DNA of 64,000 nucleotides, taken from Bacillota bacterium. GTDB taxonomy: Bacteria; Bacillota; SHA-98; UBA4971. Numbering within the stretch: position 1 is the first letter of the stretch; each line of letters opens with the position of its first letter. A program made the translations under genes and the position numbers. The stretch lies in the NCBI GenBank assembly GCA_012516125.1, contig JAAYXB010000011.1, positions 1 to 64,000 of the forward strand, written 5' to 3'. Under the pieces are notes generated by a model. That model was not told the origin of the DNA and searched no databases. It worked only from the letters and a program-made list of their open reading frames with translations. Of this stretch, positions 39,097 through 49,225 are shown one piece after another.

Positions 39097-39360
39097 CTAT
39101 CTCTTCTCACTATGCGGCCCGCGACGCGGCTTGCCGCGCGGCCAAGGCGCGCATTGCCGCGCGGCCTGCGGCGCGACTTGCAACGCGGTTCGGGGCACAG
39201 CCCACGGTGCGCTGGCTCACTGAATGCCCGCGCCGCCCGCCGGTCGCGGCGCGGTTCGGCACGCCACCCCCAACACACGCCGAACCGCAGGCGGGGAGGT
39301 TACCCCAGCCTGCGGTTCCTTAGAACGCGAGCGTTTGGTTAGAGCTCAGATCCTTCGGAC

Positions 39361-42096
39361 CTAGAACTTCACGACCAGCGACGCTGTGGCGACGTTGGAC
39401 CTGTAGTCCTTGCCTGGGTCGTCCTTGGCGCTGTAAGAGATCGTCTTGTAGCCGAGCTCGAGATCGGTGTTCTCCGCGATATGGTGCGCAAGCCCGATCT
39501 CGCCGGTCAGCATGCGTCCGTCAACGCCAGGATCCTTCACCGCGCCAGAGGTGATCCCGACCTGGCCGGTGAGCTTCGTGTTGGGTGTTATCTGGCTCTC
39601 GATTCCGGCCTTCGTCGTGGTCTTGACGCCCTCGATCTCTGCGCTGTCCTTGGTCCACGGGGTCGCGTCACTATAGTCCACGCGTCTGCACTCCCAGGAG
39701 CCAGTGAGCTTCGTCACAGTGGTGAGGTTGAAGCCGAGGTCCACACCGGCCGTCTTGACGGTGTATTCCTCGTCAACCGCTGTGCTCCTGGAGTCTTCGA
39801 CGTCCATCTTGTAAGACTTGTACCCGCCGCGGAGCGCTATCTCCGGCGTCAGGTTGTGCGCGAAACCGAGGTCCAGGACTCTCTCCTTGGATACAAGTGT
39901 CTTCGCATCAGCGTCGCGCACATCGGTGACCGCGTACTCAACGGACAGAGGAGCGTACTTCGCGGAGATGGACCGACCGATCTCGAGCGAGTTTACTATC
40001 GGGTTCGGCTTCACGCTGTCCCGGTGCGCAAGCGCGAGGTTGACGTCGGCGACCACGTCGGCGCCCAGGAGGTTCCTGGCGAACCTGGCTCCGGCCGACT
40101 TCGTGGCAACGACGTCCTTGCCGTCTTCGCCAGCTTCAGGCACCCAGTTCGCGTTGCCGGTCTTCTCGTACCCGCCAGTTAGCGTAAGCTCGCCGCCAAC
40201 CATCGCAAGCGGCAGGCTTGCCTCGAGCCAAACGGTCTTCACGTTGTTGTCGAGTCCGCGCTTCTCCACGGAGTCGTACGGGACCTCGACGAACTCAGGG
40301 TGGTATCCAGCCTCGATTCTCGTGTACGCCGCGCCCACTTGTACCGGGCCGATGCAGCCGTCAAGGCTCATCTCGGTCGCGGTGTGCTGTACCCCGGCCT
40401 CGTCGGTGTGCCGCGCGAACTCGGCGGACGCGCCCCATCCAGGCGCGAAGGTCGCCTTTGCGTTGACGCCGGCCACGCTGTCTTTGTCCACTGTCGCAGG
40501 CCCGTTCGCGAGCGACTTCTCATCATCGAACGCGGCTACGTAGGTAGCGCCGACGATGAGGTTGTCCGTGAGCGACAGCTTCGTGTCGACGGCCGCCGCA
40601 TACCTGGCGTATGCCTCGTTACCTTCAGTCGTGACTGGAGCCTTGAGCCTCCACACAAGCCCGGTGGCGTTCAGGCGGCCGTACGCCACCTCAGCCAGCG
40701 CGCCCTCGTAGAGCGGGACCCCGTCGTCGTTGCGGAGCATGTGGCCCTGGAGAGTCAGGTTCGTGAACGTCCCGGCAGGCTCGGCCACGTTGCCGATGCG
40801 CATGTGGCGCAGGATACCGGGTGTTACAACATCCAGGTAAAGACCGTTGTCTTTGAGCTGGAACGTGTTGTTATCCCAACCGCCGCCGAGAATGTTCGTC
40901 ATGGTGGCGAGGCCTGCCTCCGCCACAACGCCCTCGGCCACGTTCGCCGTGAGCTTCAGGTTCAGTTCGTGGTTGAACTCGCTCGTCGGGACGAGCACGT
41001 AGTCAGTGCTGGACGCGTTCTCAGGCGTGTCGTTGTTCTTCGGGTTGAACGGGTCGAGCCATGGGATGCCGCCGCCATGGATGTCGACATCCTTGAAGCT
41101 GACTGTGCTGTCGCCCGAGATGCGGACCCTCTCGTGCCCGGCGATGTGCCCCTCCAGCTTGGAAGCCGTCTGGGCGAGCTTCGAGCCGAGTTCCGTCGTA
41201 GCCTGGTTGACGTTCTCGATCTTGGAGTTCGCGAGCGCAAGCTGTTCCTCTAGAGCCGTCACGCGCACGCCAAGCACGCTCAGCTCCTGGCTGAACTCGG
41301 TCTTGAGCGCCTCGATAATGGCAATGGCCTCAGCCACCCGCGCGTCGAGGGTCGCCTTGTCCACAGAGCCTTCCTTCTCGACGATGTGTTGCTCGATGAT
41401 TTTCTCGATGATAGGCTTCTCCACTACCACCCGCTCGATGATCTTCTCGGGCGGCGCGGCGGGAGCCTGCTCCATCTGAGCCTGCTCCGCGGGTCCTTGT
41501 GCCTGGGCCTGGGCTTGGGCCTGAGCTTTGGCCTCGGCCTTCGCCTGGGCCTCAGCGGCTTCGTGAGCCTTTATGGCCTCCTCGGCAGCCTTCCGGGCCT
41601 GTTCGGCCGCGCCCTGTGCCGCCCGCTCTGCCGCGGCCCTCGCGGCCTCCTCGGCGGCGGCCTTCGCGGCCTGCTCAGCGGCTTGTTTCGCCGCCTCTGT
41701 GGCGGCCGCCTTCGCTATTTCTTCAGCCGCAGCTTTGGACATGTCCACGGCTTGCATCTTGGCCTCATCGATAGCCTTCTTGAGTTCCTCTCGCTGCTGC
41801 GCATCCTGAATGGTCGCCTCGTCCTTCGCCTGCTGGATGGCGTCCCTGATCTGCGCGTCCAGGTCGGACAGCATGCGGGCGACCACCATGGCCATCTGGT
41901 ATCTCGTCATTCCCTCAGCGCCCTTGAACGTCCCGTCTGGGAACCCCTCCACAAGGCCGGAGGCTGCAAGCTGCTTGACAGCCTCATATGCCCAGTGGTT
42001 CTCGGGGACGTCGGCGAAGGGATTGGCCATGACGGGCAGCGCGAGAGCAAATGCCATGACAACTGCGATGATCGCTGCCAGGTGTCTCTTCATCAT
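39361..42096 (-). CDS. OmpM-like porin 2: SLH domain, Ala-rich coiled coil, beta-barrel
   Basis: MMKRHLAAIIAVVMAFALALPVMANPFADVPENHWAYEAVKQLAASGLVEGFPDGTFKGAEGMTRYQMAMVVARML; barrel ending NVATASLVVKF. Confidence 0.9.
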   Translation of the reverse strand: MMKRHLAAIIAVVMAFALALPVMANPFADVPENHWAYEAVKQLAASGLVEGFPDGTFKGAEGMTRYQMAMVVARMLSDLDAQIRDAIQQAKDEATIQDAQQREELKKAIDEAKMQAVDMSKAAAEEIAKAAATEAAKQAAEQAAKAAAEEAARAAAERAAQGAAEQARKAAEEAIKAHEAAEAQAKAEAKAQAQAQAQAQGPAEQAQMEQAPAAPPEKIIERVVVEKPIIEKIIEQHIVEKEGSVDKATLDARVAEAIAIIEALKTEFSQELSVLGVRVTALEEQLALANSKIENVNQATTELGSKLAQTASKLEGHIAGHERVRISGDSTVSFKDVDIHGGGIPWLDPFNPKNNDTPENASSTDYVLVPTSEFNHELNLKLTANVAEGVVAEAGLATMTNILGGGWDNNTFQLKDNGLYLDVVTPGILRHMRIGNVAEPAGTFTNLTLQGHMLRNDDGVPLYEGALAEVAYGRLNATGLVWRLKAPVTTEGNEAYARYAAAVDTKLSLTDNLIVGATYVAAFDDEKSLANGPATVDKDSVAGVNAKATFAPGWGASAEFARHTDEAGVQHTATEMSLDGCIGPVQVGAAYTRIEAGYHPEFVEVPYDSVEKRGLDNNVKTVWLEASLPLAMVGGELTLTGGYEKTGNANWVPEAGEDGKDVVATKSAGARFARNLLGADVVADVNLALAHRDSVKPNPIVNSLEIGRSISAKYAPLSVEYAVTDVRDADAKTLVSKERVLDLGFAHNLTPEIALRGGYKSYKMDVEDSRSTAVDEEYTVKTAGVDLGFNLTTVTKLTGSWECRRVDYSDATPWTKDSAEIEGVKTTTKAGIESQITPNTKLTGQVGITSGAVKDPGVDGRMLTGEIGLAHHIAENTDLELGYKTISYSAKDDPGKDYRSNVATASLVVKF

Positions 42097-42687
42097 CCAA
42101 TACCCCCTTGAGTTTGCGTGAAGAAGGCCCTTCCCGTAACACAAGGTGGCTTTCGCGGTGAGAGTCTCCTTGTTTCCTCTCATCCCTCAGACTCCGTGTG
42201 GTTCGGGTCTCGGGCCCTTTTGCCGCTGCCTGAGGCTGGGCACCGCTGGGGGCACCTCCTTCCCGCCCAGATTGCCGGCAGGGCAAAAGACTGTAATCAT
42301 TGCTGCGAATGTTGGTGCAATAGTACCGTTACGCCGTTCGTGTCGAGCTGCCGCACCGAGTCGCCGCGCCGCACGCTTACCTCGAGTCGCCCCGGGTGCT
42401 GTTCCGCACCTGCTCCGCGCCCGCGGTGCCGCTCAGCCTGCCTGGTGCTGCTCAGCTCACCTCGTGCTCCTCGACTCGCCTGCAGCGCTGCTCGACTCGA
42501 ACCATCGCAGTTGCATTTCTCCGCAGGTTTACATAATCCTGCTCGCGCGAGCTGTGGCTGGGCATGTGGGTTGGTGGGACTCAAGACAGGTTTGGGAGCT
42601 GAAGGAACATAATGGACGCAGTGGAACCGGCGGGCAAGGCGCGGCACGAGGGTAGCACGGGTTGCCGGCGCCGCACTCTGTCCTTAT

Positions 42688-43182
42688 TCAAGGAAGCAGG
42701 TCGTTCAGGCTATCTCGCAGGAATGGCTCGAGATCGAAGTACTGCGCCCACGTGCGCTCCCGGAAGTCAAAGCTCGCTTCGCGTTCCCGGGCGAAGAGAA
42801 GCACCCCCCGGGTTGCGTGGTAGCGAAACTCCACGGGAGCCAAGTTCAGCGAATGGACATCTACCGGCATGCCTGCCACGCGGGCAAGGCGCGCCCCGAG
42901 GTCAAGCGACGCATCGAGCTGGTCACGGGCTTCCATACCGTCCCGGTAGTACACAGCGATGTCCAGGTCCCTGCACGGACGGCCCTCCAGACATGATCCG
43001 TGGGCGTATGCGAAAATCACGTCAGGATCGGACTCCAGCACCGCCCGCACCCGGTCGAGTATCCGCCGTCTTTCATCCGGCGGCACAAGATGCCTTCTAC
43101 CATCAGGGTCGAGGACTCCCATGTCATCTCCCGACACGGTATCACGTTCGCCGGTGAACCCGCCTTTGCGGGATGTGCTCAC
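42688..43182 (-). CDS. MntA-like nucleotidyltransferase (antitoxin)
   Basis: AYAHGSCLEGRPCRDLDIAVYY (GSX10DXD); start overlaps the end of the HEPN gene. Confidence 0.82.
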   Translation of the reverse strand: MSTSRKGGFTGERDTVSGDDMGVLDPDGRRHLVPPDERRRILDRVRAVLESDPDVIFAYAHGSCLEGRPCRDLDIAVYYRDGMEARDQLDASLDLGARLARVAGMPVDVHSLNLAPVEFRYHATRGVLLFAREREASFDFRERTWAQYFDLEPFLRDSLNDLLP

Positions 43183-43628
43183 GTCCCCGGCCTCCTTCCC
43201 CTTATCACGTCGCCGACGGCACGCAGGTATTCGTCGACATCGCCCAGCTCGTCACGCATCATTTCGAGCATCCGGTCATTCTTCACATCACCGTATCGGT
43301 GCACCAGCAGGTTCCTGAAGCCAGCCATCTTCGCAAGGCGTGCGGCAACACCGGCATCCACGATGCCGTTCTCTCCGAGCATGAGGAAGGAGTCAGCGTA
43401 ACTCACAGGCGCCCTTCCCAGCAGGCGAGCGCACAGGTGGTTTGCTATGTTCGAGGCGGCTTCAACAAGAACGATAAAGGCGTAGCGGGCGGATCTAATG
43501 GCCTCCGCATCCTGAAGGAAGGCCTGATCCTCCAGCCCCGCGTAGGCGCGCAGCACTGACAGCGCCTCCTGAATGTCAGCCACCTTCTGCCTGATACGAG
43601 CTATGTTTATCTCGGCTCCCGGCACCAT
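43179..43628 (-). CDS. HepT-like HEPN toxin
   Basis: ANHLCARLLGRAPVSYADSFLMLGENGIVDAGVAARLAKMAGFRNLLVHRYGDV with RX4HXY motif; start placed at MVPGAEINIARI. Confidence 0.85.
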   Translation of the reverse strand: MVPGAEINIARIRQKVADIQEALSVLRAYAGLEDQAFLQDAEAIRSARYAFIVLVEAASNIANHLCARLLGRAPVSYADSFLMLGENGIVDAGVAARLAKMAGFRNLLVHRYGDVKNDRMLEMMRDELGDVDEYLRAVGDVIRGRRPGT

Positions 43629-43854
43629 GTCCACCCACCATAGCCTTTCGTTGGGCTTTCGCAGGGTTCTCGGGACACGCTCGCCGCGCGCACCAACCAA
43701 CGCTTGCCTGTGGCTCCAGCCCCGGTCGCGCGCGGTAACCCTGGCCGCGCCATCGCGCCCTGGGTCGTCCTTCGCAGGCATGTCCCATCCCACCGCCCCA
43801 TCCCACGCCTTTGCATCCCAGGACTGCGCCCCTGTTCGAGGGCGCCCCCACTCC

Positions 43855-45288
43855 TTACCGAACCACCTGGAACGCCACCTTGAGCGGGGGCTTCGTGTTC
43901 CACGTGTCTTGCGCCGCGACAGCGAGAACACGCACCTTCCGCCCGGCTTCAAGGATCTTGGACGTCGCGGCGTTGAACTCCGAGAGAGGCGCCTCTCCGA
44001 CCCTCCCCTCGGCGTCTGTCACCATGCCCCGCCGCGTCGCCTCGTCGTTCGCGGCCATCAGAAGGGTCATGAGCTCATCCTGGACCCTGTTGGGCCCGAG
44101 GGACCCGTCTATCTCGCGCTCCGCCACCACCTGGCCCTGCTTGAAGATGAGCTTGTTCTCGAAGAACTGCAGGTAGGCGTAGACAGGCTGACCGACGAAG
44201 GCGTTGGTAGCTGACACCAACCGCACCACCACCGGCCCTTTGGCCCTAGCGATCCTCTGCGCTGTGTTCTCGAGGTTATCCGTGAAGAAGATGATGGCCT
44301 CGTTCTCGCTGCCCTCGATCTTCGCCCGCCTCGCGAGCGCCAACGTGTCGGCCTTCTGCAGGAAGGCCGCGACGTCGCGACGTATGTCGTCGATGGGCCT
44401 TGAGCCTTCTATCACAGTAGAAAGGATGATCTCGTCCGCCCGGTAGGTTATGTCGGAAAGCTGCAGGCCTTCAAGGTACTGGGACATGCCCTGCAGATAC
44501 GAGTAGAGGACGTTCGCGCCCTGCGTAAGGTCGCGGATGCGCGTCTCCAGCGCGCGGCTCTCGTCTTCGAGCTTCTGCTTTTCCGCGTCGAGCCGCGAAA
44601 TGGTTTGCTTCAGGTCTTTCTCGGTGTTCTGAAGCGCGACGATCCGCTTGTTGGCCTCTTCGAGCTTCTCCTGGGCCTCCGCGTAGCTTGCTTTCGTGTC
44701 GTCGAGCTGGGTTTTCATCTCCTGGTATTGCTTTTGCATCTTCTCGAGCTCGCTCTGAACCTCGGCAAGCTCGCTCTCGGCCTTGACGCGCTCCTTCTTC
44801 ACCTGCTCAAGCTCGGCGGCCAGCGTCTCGTTCCTTGCGGTGAGCATCTCGTATTCCTTCGCCTTGATCTTCGCCGCCGCCGAAAGCTTGTCGATCTCCC
44901 CGGTGAGGGTTTCTATCTGCGCTTGAAGCTCGCCCACCCTCTGTTCCTTCGCCGCAAGCTCCTGCTGCTGCGTGGAAAGCCGCGCCACCGCCGACGCAAG
45001 CTCCTGCCTGGTCGTGGCGAGCGCGGCCTGGATCTCGTGCATGTTGAAAAGGGCCGTCCGCACGTCCTTGGAGACGATGCTCATGACCACAAGGGACGTC
45101 GTGGATACGACTATCCCGGTTATCACGGTGATGATCATCGAGGTGTGCCTTGGCCGCAGGCCGAAGATGCTGAGCCTTCTGCGGCCCACCTTCATGCCGA
45201 TGCGATCGCCCACGAAGGCGATGACCCCGCCCACCACGATTAGCATGAGCACGAGCGTAAGACCGTACACGTTGTACCTCCTAAGCAA
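43855..45288 (-). CDS. DUF3084-type membrane-anchored coiled-coil protein
   Basis: Two N-terminal TM segments with RRRLSIFGLRPRHTSMIITVITGIVVS; long coiled coil; C-terminal TYRADEIILSTVIEG...IARAKGPVVVRLVSATNAFVGQPV. Confidence 0.85.
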   Translation of the reverse strand: MLRRYNVYGLTLVLMLIVVGGVIAFVGDRIGMKVGRRRLSIFGLRPRHTSMIITVITGIVVSTTSLVVMSIVSKDVRTALFNMHEIQAALATTRQELASAVARLSTQQQELAAKEQRVGELQAQIETLTGEIDKLSAAAKIKAKEYEMLTARNETLAAELEQVKKERVKAESELAEVQSELEKMQKQYQEMKTQLDDTKASYAEAQEKLEEANKRIVALQNTEKDLKQTISRLDAEKQKLEDESRALETRIRDLTQGANVLYSYLQGMSQYLEGLQLSDITYRADEIILSTVIEGSRPIDDIRRDVAAFLQKADTLALARRAKIEGSENEAIIFFTDNLENTAQRIARAKGPVVVRLVSATNAFVGQPVYAYLQFFENKLIFKQGQVVAEREIDGSLGPNRVQDELMTLLMAANDEATRRGMVTDAEGRVGEAPLSEFNAATSKILEAGRKVRVLAVAAQDTWNTKPPLKVAFQVVR

Positions 45289-45352
45289 CCCCGACAGCAG
45301 GCCCCGGCCCGGTCGGCAGGCCCTATCCAGCCCGAGACAGAGCCCGGCTCTT

Positions 45353-46522
45353 TCACGACTTGCGCGCGATCATCAGGGCGCCGCAGGCTCCGAAAAGGAT
45401 GTTCGAGAACCACGCCCCAAGCGCTGGCGGCACGCTGCCGCGCTCCGCCACTGCACAACTCAAACTCATTATAACATAGTAGACAAAGATGATGAGTATG
45501 CTCATCCCGAAGCCCAGCGACGTGGACGCCCTGTGCGCCCTGATGCCGAGCGGCGCCCCGACAAGCCCGAACACCAGGCTCGCGAAGGGAATGGCAAGCT
45601 TCAGGTACAGCTCCACCAGGAGGCGCGTGACTTTCACACCCTGCCCTGCCAGGTCGCGGATGTAATCGGCAAGTTCCCTGGCGGACATCTCCTTCGGCGT
45701 GAGCGCCCCCCTCGCGACCTGTGACGGCCTGTGTGCGATCCGCGCTTCCTGCCTTGCGAACCTCACCGACGCCACTCTATCGCCGTCGAGGACAGTGTAT
45801 ACCACGCCGTCCTCGAACCACCACCCGGTGTCCTCCCACCTGGCGCGCGCCGCCTCGGTGATGCGGGCGAGCCTGCCCCTCTCGAACTCCTGGACAGTGA
45901 CTTCCTTGAACGCTTTCTCACGGGCGTCGTACGAATCTGCGTAGATGAGCCTCGCGAGCGCCCCGCCCTCAAACTCTTTTATCACGGTGTTCCTCTGGAC
46001 AAACGGGCTTGCGCGACGTCCGATCTCCCACATGATCTGCTCGGACCTGCGGTTTGCCACCGGGACCACCGTCTCGTTCAGCGCCACCGTAACCACGCTC
46101 ACCATCGTGGCCAAGGCCACCGCCGGCGCCATCACCCGCTGCAGGCTCATACCCGCGGCGCGCATGGCCACGACCTCGCTGCCCGCGGACAGGCGGCTGT
46201 AACACAGCAGCGTCCCAAGGAGCGTGGACATGGGCAGCACCAGAACCATGACTCGGGGCAGACCCAGCACGAACACGGCCAGGGCCGTCCCCACGCTCAC
46301 TTCGCCGTCCACGAGCATGCGCGCGAGCTGGAACAAGAGATCTCCGGCCACCATTATCAGCGTGAAGGCGGCCACGGAGAAAAGAAGCGGCCCCATAAGC
46401 TCTTTATAGATATATCGCTCGAGCAGCCCGGGCCCAGGCCGCGGCCGCAGCCCCAGCCCCGACCGCACCAGCGGCCTGTGCCCAAGCGCCGGTCCCGGCT
46501 TCGACGTCGACTTCGAATTCAA
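45353..46522 (-). CDS. LptF/LptG family permease
   Basis: LLERYIYKELMGPLLFSVAAFTLIM; MSTLLGTLLCYSRLSAGSEVVAMRAAGMSLQRVMAP; adjacent to lptB. Confidence 0.9.
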   Translation of the reverse strand: MNSKSTSKPGPALGHRPLVRSGLGLRPRPGPGLLERYIYKELMGPLLFSVAAFTLIMVAGDLLFQLARMLVDGEVSVGTALAVFVLGLPRVMVLVLPMSTLLGTLLCYSRLSAGSEVVAMRAAGMSLQRVMAPAVALATMVSVVTVALNETVVPVANRRSEQIMWEIGRRASPFVQRNTVIKEFEGGALARLIYADSYDAREKAFKEVTVQEFERGRLARITEAARARWEDTGWWFEDGVVYTVLDGDRVASVRFARQEARIAHRPSQVARGALTPKEMSARELADYIRDLAGQGVKVTRLLVELYLKLAIPFASLVFGLVGAPLGIRAHRASTSLGFGMSILIIFVYYVIMSLSCAVAERGSVPPALGAWFSNILFGACGALMIARKS

Positions 46523-47238
46523 AGTGTAAACCGCTCCCCGAGATAGAACTTGCGCGCCACGGGATCGTCTGCGATGGACGCGGCATCGCCCGACACCAGG
46601 ATCTTCCCCTGATGCATGATATAAGCGCGGTCCACGATGGACAGGGTGTCGCGGACGTTGTGGTCGGTGATGAGCACACCGAGGCCTTGCCGCCGGAACC
46701 TCGCGATGATCTCCTGGATGTCCGCGACGGCTATGGGATCGACCCCGGTAAAAGGCTCATCGAGCAGGATGAACTTCGGCGATGTGGCGAGAGCCCTCGC
46801 GATCTCGACACGCCTGCGCTCTCCGCCGGACAGGGTGTACCCCATTTGCCTGCGGATGTGCCCGATGGCCAGCTCGTCGAGGAGTTCTTCGAGACGGGCG
46901 CGCCGGGCCGCCAGAGGGAGCCCCATAAGCTCCAGCACCGCGAGGATGTTCTCCTCGACCGTGAGCTTCCTGAAGATGGACGGCTCTTGCGCCAGGTAAC
47001 CGAGGCCGAGCCTTGCGCGGCGGTGCATGGGAAGCCTCGTTATGTCGCGGCCGGCGAGGGTAATGGTTCCCTCGTGGGCGGCCTCGAGCCCTACTATCAT
47101 GTAGAATGTAGTAGTCTTGCCCGCGCCGTTCGGCCCGAGCAGCCCCACGACTTCGCCCTGTTTGACCTCGAGGCTCACGCCCTGAACGACCTTGCGCCGG
47201 CCGTAAGACTTTACGAGATCCTGGCAAACAATTGACAC
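46519..47238 (-). CDS. lptB: LPS export ABC transporter ATP-binding protein
   Basis: LVKSYGRRKVVQGVSLEVKQGEVVGLLGPNGAGKTTTFYMIVGL; LGYLAQEPSIFRKLTVEENI; LSGGERRRVEIARAL; ILLDEPFTGVDPIAV. Start placed at GTG (VSIVCQDLV); the upstream MPVTQRECGGYF comes from repeat DNA. Confidence 0.95.
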   Translation of the reverse strand: MSIVCQDLVKSYGRRKVVQGVSLEVKQGEVVGLLGPNGAGKTTTFYMIVGLEAAHEGTITLAGRDITRLPMHRRARLGLGYLAQEPSIFRKLTVEENILAVLELMGLPLAARRARLEELLDELAIGHIRRQMGYTLSGGERRRVEIARALATSPKFILLDEPFTGVDPIAVADIQEIIARFRRQGLGVLITDHNVRDTLSIVDRAYIMHQGKILVSGDAASIADDPVARKFYLGERFTL

Positions 47239-47257
47239 GAAATACCCTCCGCACTCT

Positions 47258-47315
47258 CTTTGAGTCACCGGCAACCCGTCCCGAAACTCGGGAGCATTTC
47301 CTGCGCTTTCACATA
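47258..47315. repeat. Short-core copy of dispersed repeat family I (B-arm right)
   Basis: GCACTCTCTTTGAGTCACCGGCAACCCGTCCCGAAACTCGGGAGCATTTCCTGCGCTTTCACATAG. Confidence 0.7.
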
Positions 47316-47325
47316 GCCAGGCAGG

Positions 47326-48024
47326 CTATTGCTCCTTGCCAGAGCCCGACGCGCCAGGGGTCTTTATCTCCTCGCCCGGGATTATCGTGCGCGTGCCGCC
47401 CGTGGCGATGACGGTTTCCTCGGCGAAGAGCACCGTTATGGAGCTTGCCGCGAACACCTTGCGGCCCATCTCCACCCGCGCATTCCCCGTCACGATGCCC
47501 TCCTTCTCCTTGCCGAGGTAGGTGATGCGGTCGCCCGAGGCCAGCACGCGGCCGTTCTGGTAGTTCACGGTCACGCCGCCCGAGGCATCCACTTTCTCCT
47601 CATTCAGGTAGAAGACTATCTCGCCCGCGCTGAGCACGGTCTTCTCCTTGGTGTCCTCGAACCTGGCCTTGTCCTTGCCCTGCACCCGCACGCAGGGCAC
47701 CCGGTCGTCATACTCCGCGTGGTCCCCGGTTATCCTGAAGGACTTATACAGGATGAGGACCTTCCCGTCAGCGATGGTCACGTGGTCCTTGCCCCGGTAT
47801 CTGACTTCGTCAGCGGTCATCTCGAACGACTCGCCGCCGGCCGCAGCCGCGCCGCCCTTCGACGGCGCCTGCGCCCGCGCCCGCCCCCCAAAGGGGACGA
47901 AACCTGCGGCCAGCAACGCCACGCACAGGGCAAGGCACACCGCCGCCCGGGCGGCGCTCGCAAACCGTTGTCCCGGGCCTCCCAGGCCCGCGCCAGCGCC
48001 AGCATTAGCTCCTCTCAAGACCAC
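47326..48024 (-). CDS. OstA/LptA-like periplasmic protein
   Basis: MTADEVRYRGKDHVTIADGKVLILYKSFRITGDHAEYD...YLNEEKVDASGGVTVNYQNGRVLASGDRITYL; next to lptB. Confidence 0.82.
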   Translation of the reverse strand: MVLRGANAGAGAGLGGPGQRFASAARAAVCLALCVALLAAGFVPFGGRARAQAPSKGGAAAAGGESFEMTADEVRYRGKDHVTIADGKVLILYKSFRITGDHAEYDDRVPCVRVQGKDKARFEDTKEKTVLSAGEIVFYLNEEKVDASGGVTVNYQNGRVLASGDRITYLGKEKEGIVTGNARVEMGRKVFAASSITVLFAEETVIATGGTRTIIPGEEIKTPGASGSGKEQ

Positions 48025-49225
48025 AGCCCTCCCAGCGTCCCGTATCCAGGTAATTCACGATTATCTTCGCCGTGCGCGTGGCGGCCCCCTGCTCGCCCAT
48101 CCTCTCGTGGCCGGCCCGGCGCATCTTCGCGATGCGCGCAGAATCCCCCAATATGGACAAGACCTCGCGTGCCACGGCCTCCGCCCCGCCCTCCTCCACG
48201 AGAGCCAGCGCGTCGCCGAGCAGCCGCTTTTGCGCCCTGGCAAACCTCTCGTTGAACTGCGGCCCGCCTGTGGGAAACGCCACAACCGGCCGCCCCAGCC
48301 CCGCAGCCTGCTCGTTCCCGGTGCCCGAGAGCCCGATGATGATGTTGCTCACGTTGAGGACGTCGCCGAACCTGCCCTGGGTCAGGATGACACAAGGCTC
48401 ATTACGCCCGTCGGGATAGAGCCGCCCGACGATCCCCGACTCGAAGTCGTCGGCGCCGCCGGGAGCATACCGCCATCCCGCCCTCTCCACCGCCTGGGCC
48501 AGGAGCCTTCTATTGAGGCTTGGAGCGAGGCCGGCTACGAAGTCAAGCCCGTTCCCGGTCGCATCGGCGAGGCGCCGGACGATCTCCAGCACCTCAGCCA
48601 TGTTCCGGTACGCCTCCTGGCGCGACCCCGGCAATATCCCGACGACCTTTTTCTCCAGCGTAAGGCCGAAGTTCTCGCCGGTGATGGAGAAGCCGTCCAT
48701 CATGACGTTCCCCGCGAACCCCGCCCTGACTCCCACAGCCGCGAGCGCCGCCGCGGTCTTCTCGTCCCGCGCCAGGACGAGCCCGGCCAGCTTGCGCATG
48801 AGCCACGTCTCGATGCCATAGTGGCCGTGGATGTACTCGGACTTGGCGGTGGAAAGGCAGAGTATGGGCCGCCTCACGAAGAGGCCAGCCAAAAGCAGAG
48901 GGTATGCGTCCCCGACGCACACGGCAAGCCTCACCGAGGGCGCGCAAGCCCGCAGGTGCCGGATCTGCCCCACCGTGAGGCCGATGAGCCCCGCCCTTAT
49001 GTCTCGAAGGAGGAGGCGCGCCCCGTGCTTGGCGAAGCCGCCGCTCGGCATGGACTTCTGGATCCCAACTATCCTGATGCGCGCGTCGCGGTATGGCTTC
49101 CCGAGGCCCACGAGGGGGAAGCCCACCACATCCAGGGATGGGCGGAGCGCCCGCAGCTCCTGGGCGATCATGGCCCCTATGACGTCCTCGCCGTGCCCGT
49201 TGCTCAACACAAGAACCGTCGTCAT
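48005..49225 (-). CDS. Lipid-A-disaccharide synthase-like glycosyltransferase (LpxB-like paralogue 1)
   Basis: VLVLSNGHGEDVIGAMIAQEL; VGILPGSRQEAYRNM; NIIIGLSGTGNEQAAGLGRPVVAFPTGGPQFNERFA. Confidence 0.78.
   Translation of the reverse strand: MTTVLVLSNGHGEDVIGAMIAQELRALRPSLDVVGFPLVGLGKPYRDARIRIVGIQKSMPSGGFAKHGARLLLRDIRAGLIGLTVGQIRHLRACAPSVRLAVCVGDAYPLLLAGLFVRRPILCLSTAKSEYIHGHYGIETWLMRKLAGLVLARDEKTAAALAAVGVRAGFAGNVMMDGFSITGENFGLTLEKKVVGILPGSRQEAYRNMAEVLEIVRRLADATGNGLDFVAGLAPSLNRRLLAQAVERAGWRYAPGGADDFESGIVGRLYPDGRNEPCVILTQGRFGDVLNVSNIIIGLSGTGNEQAAGLGRPVVAFPTGGPQFNERFARAQKRLLGDALALVEEGGAEAVAREVLSILGDSARIAKMRRAGHERMGEQGAATRTAKIIVNYLDTGRWEGCGLERS

Noticed and set aside
42655-42690. GGGTTGCCGGCGCCGCACTCTGTCC as another repeat-I fragment
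   Set aside because: Only the left boundary resembles the family; no right boundary or arm found.
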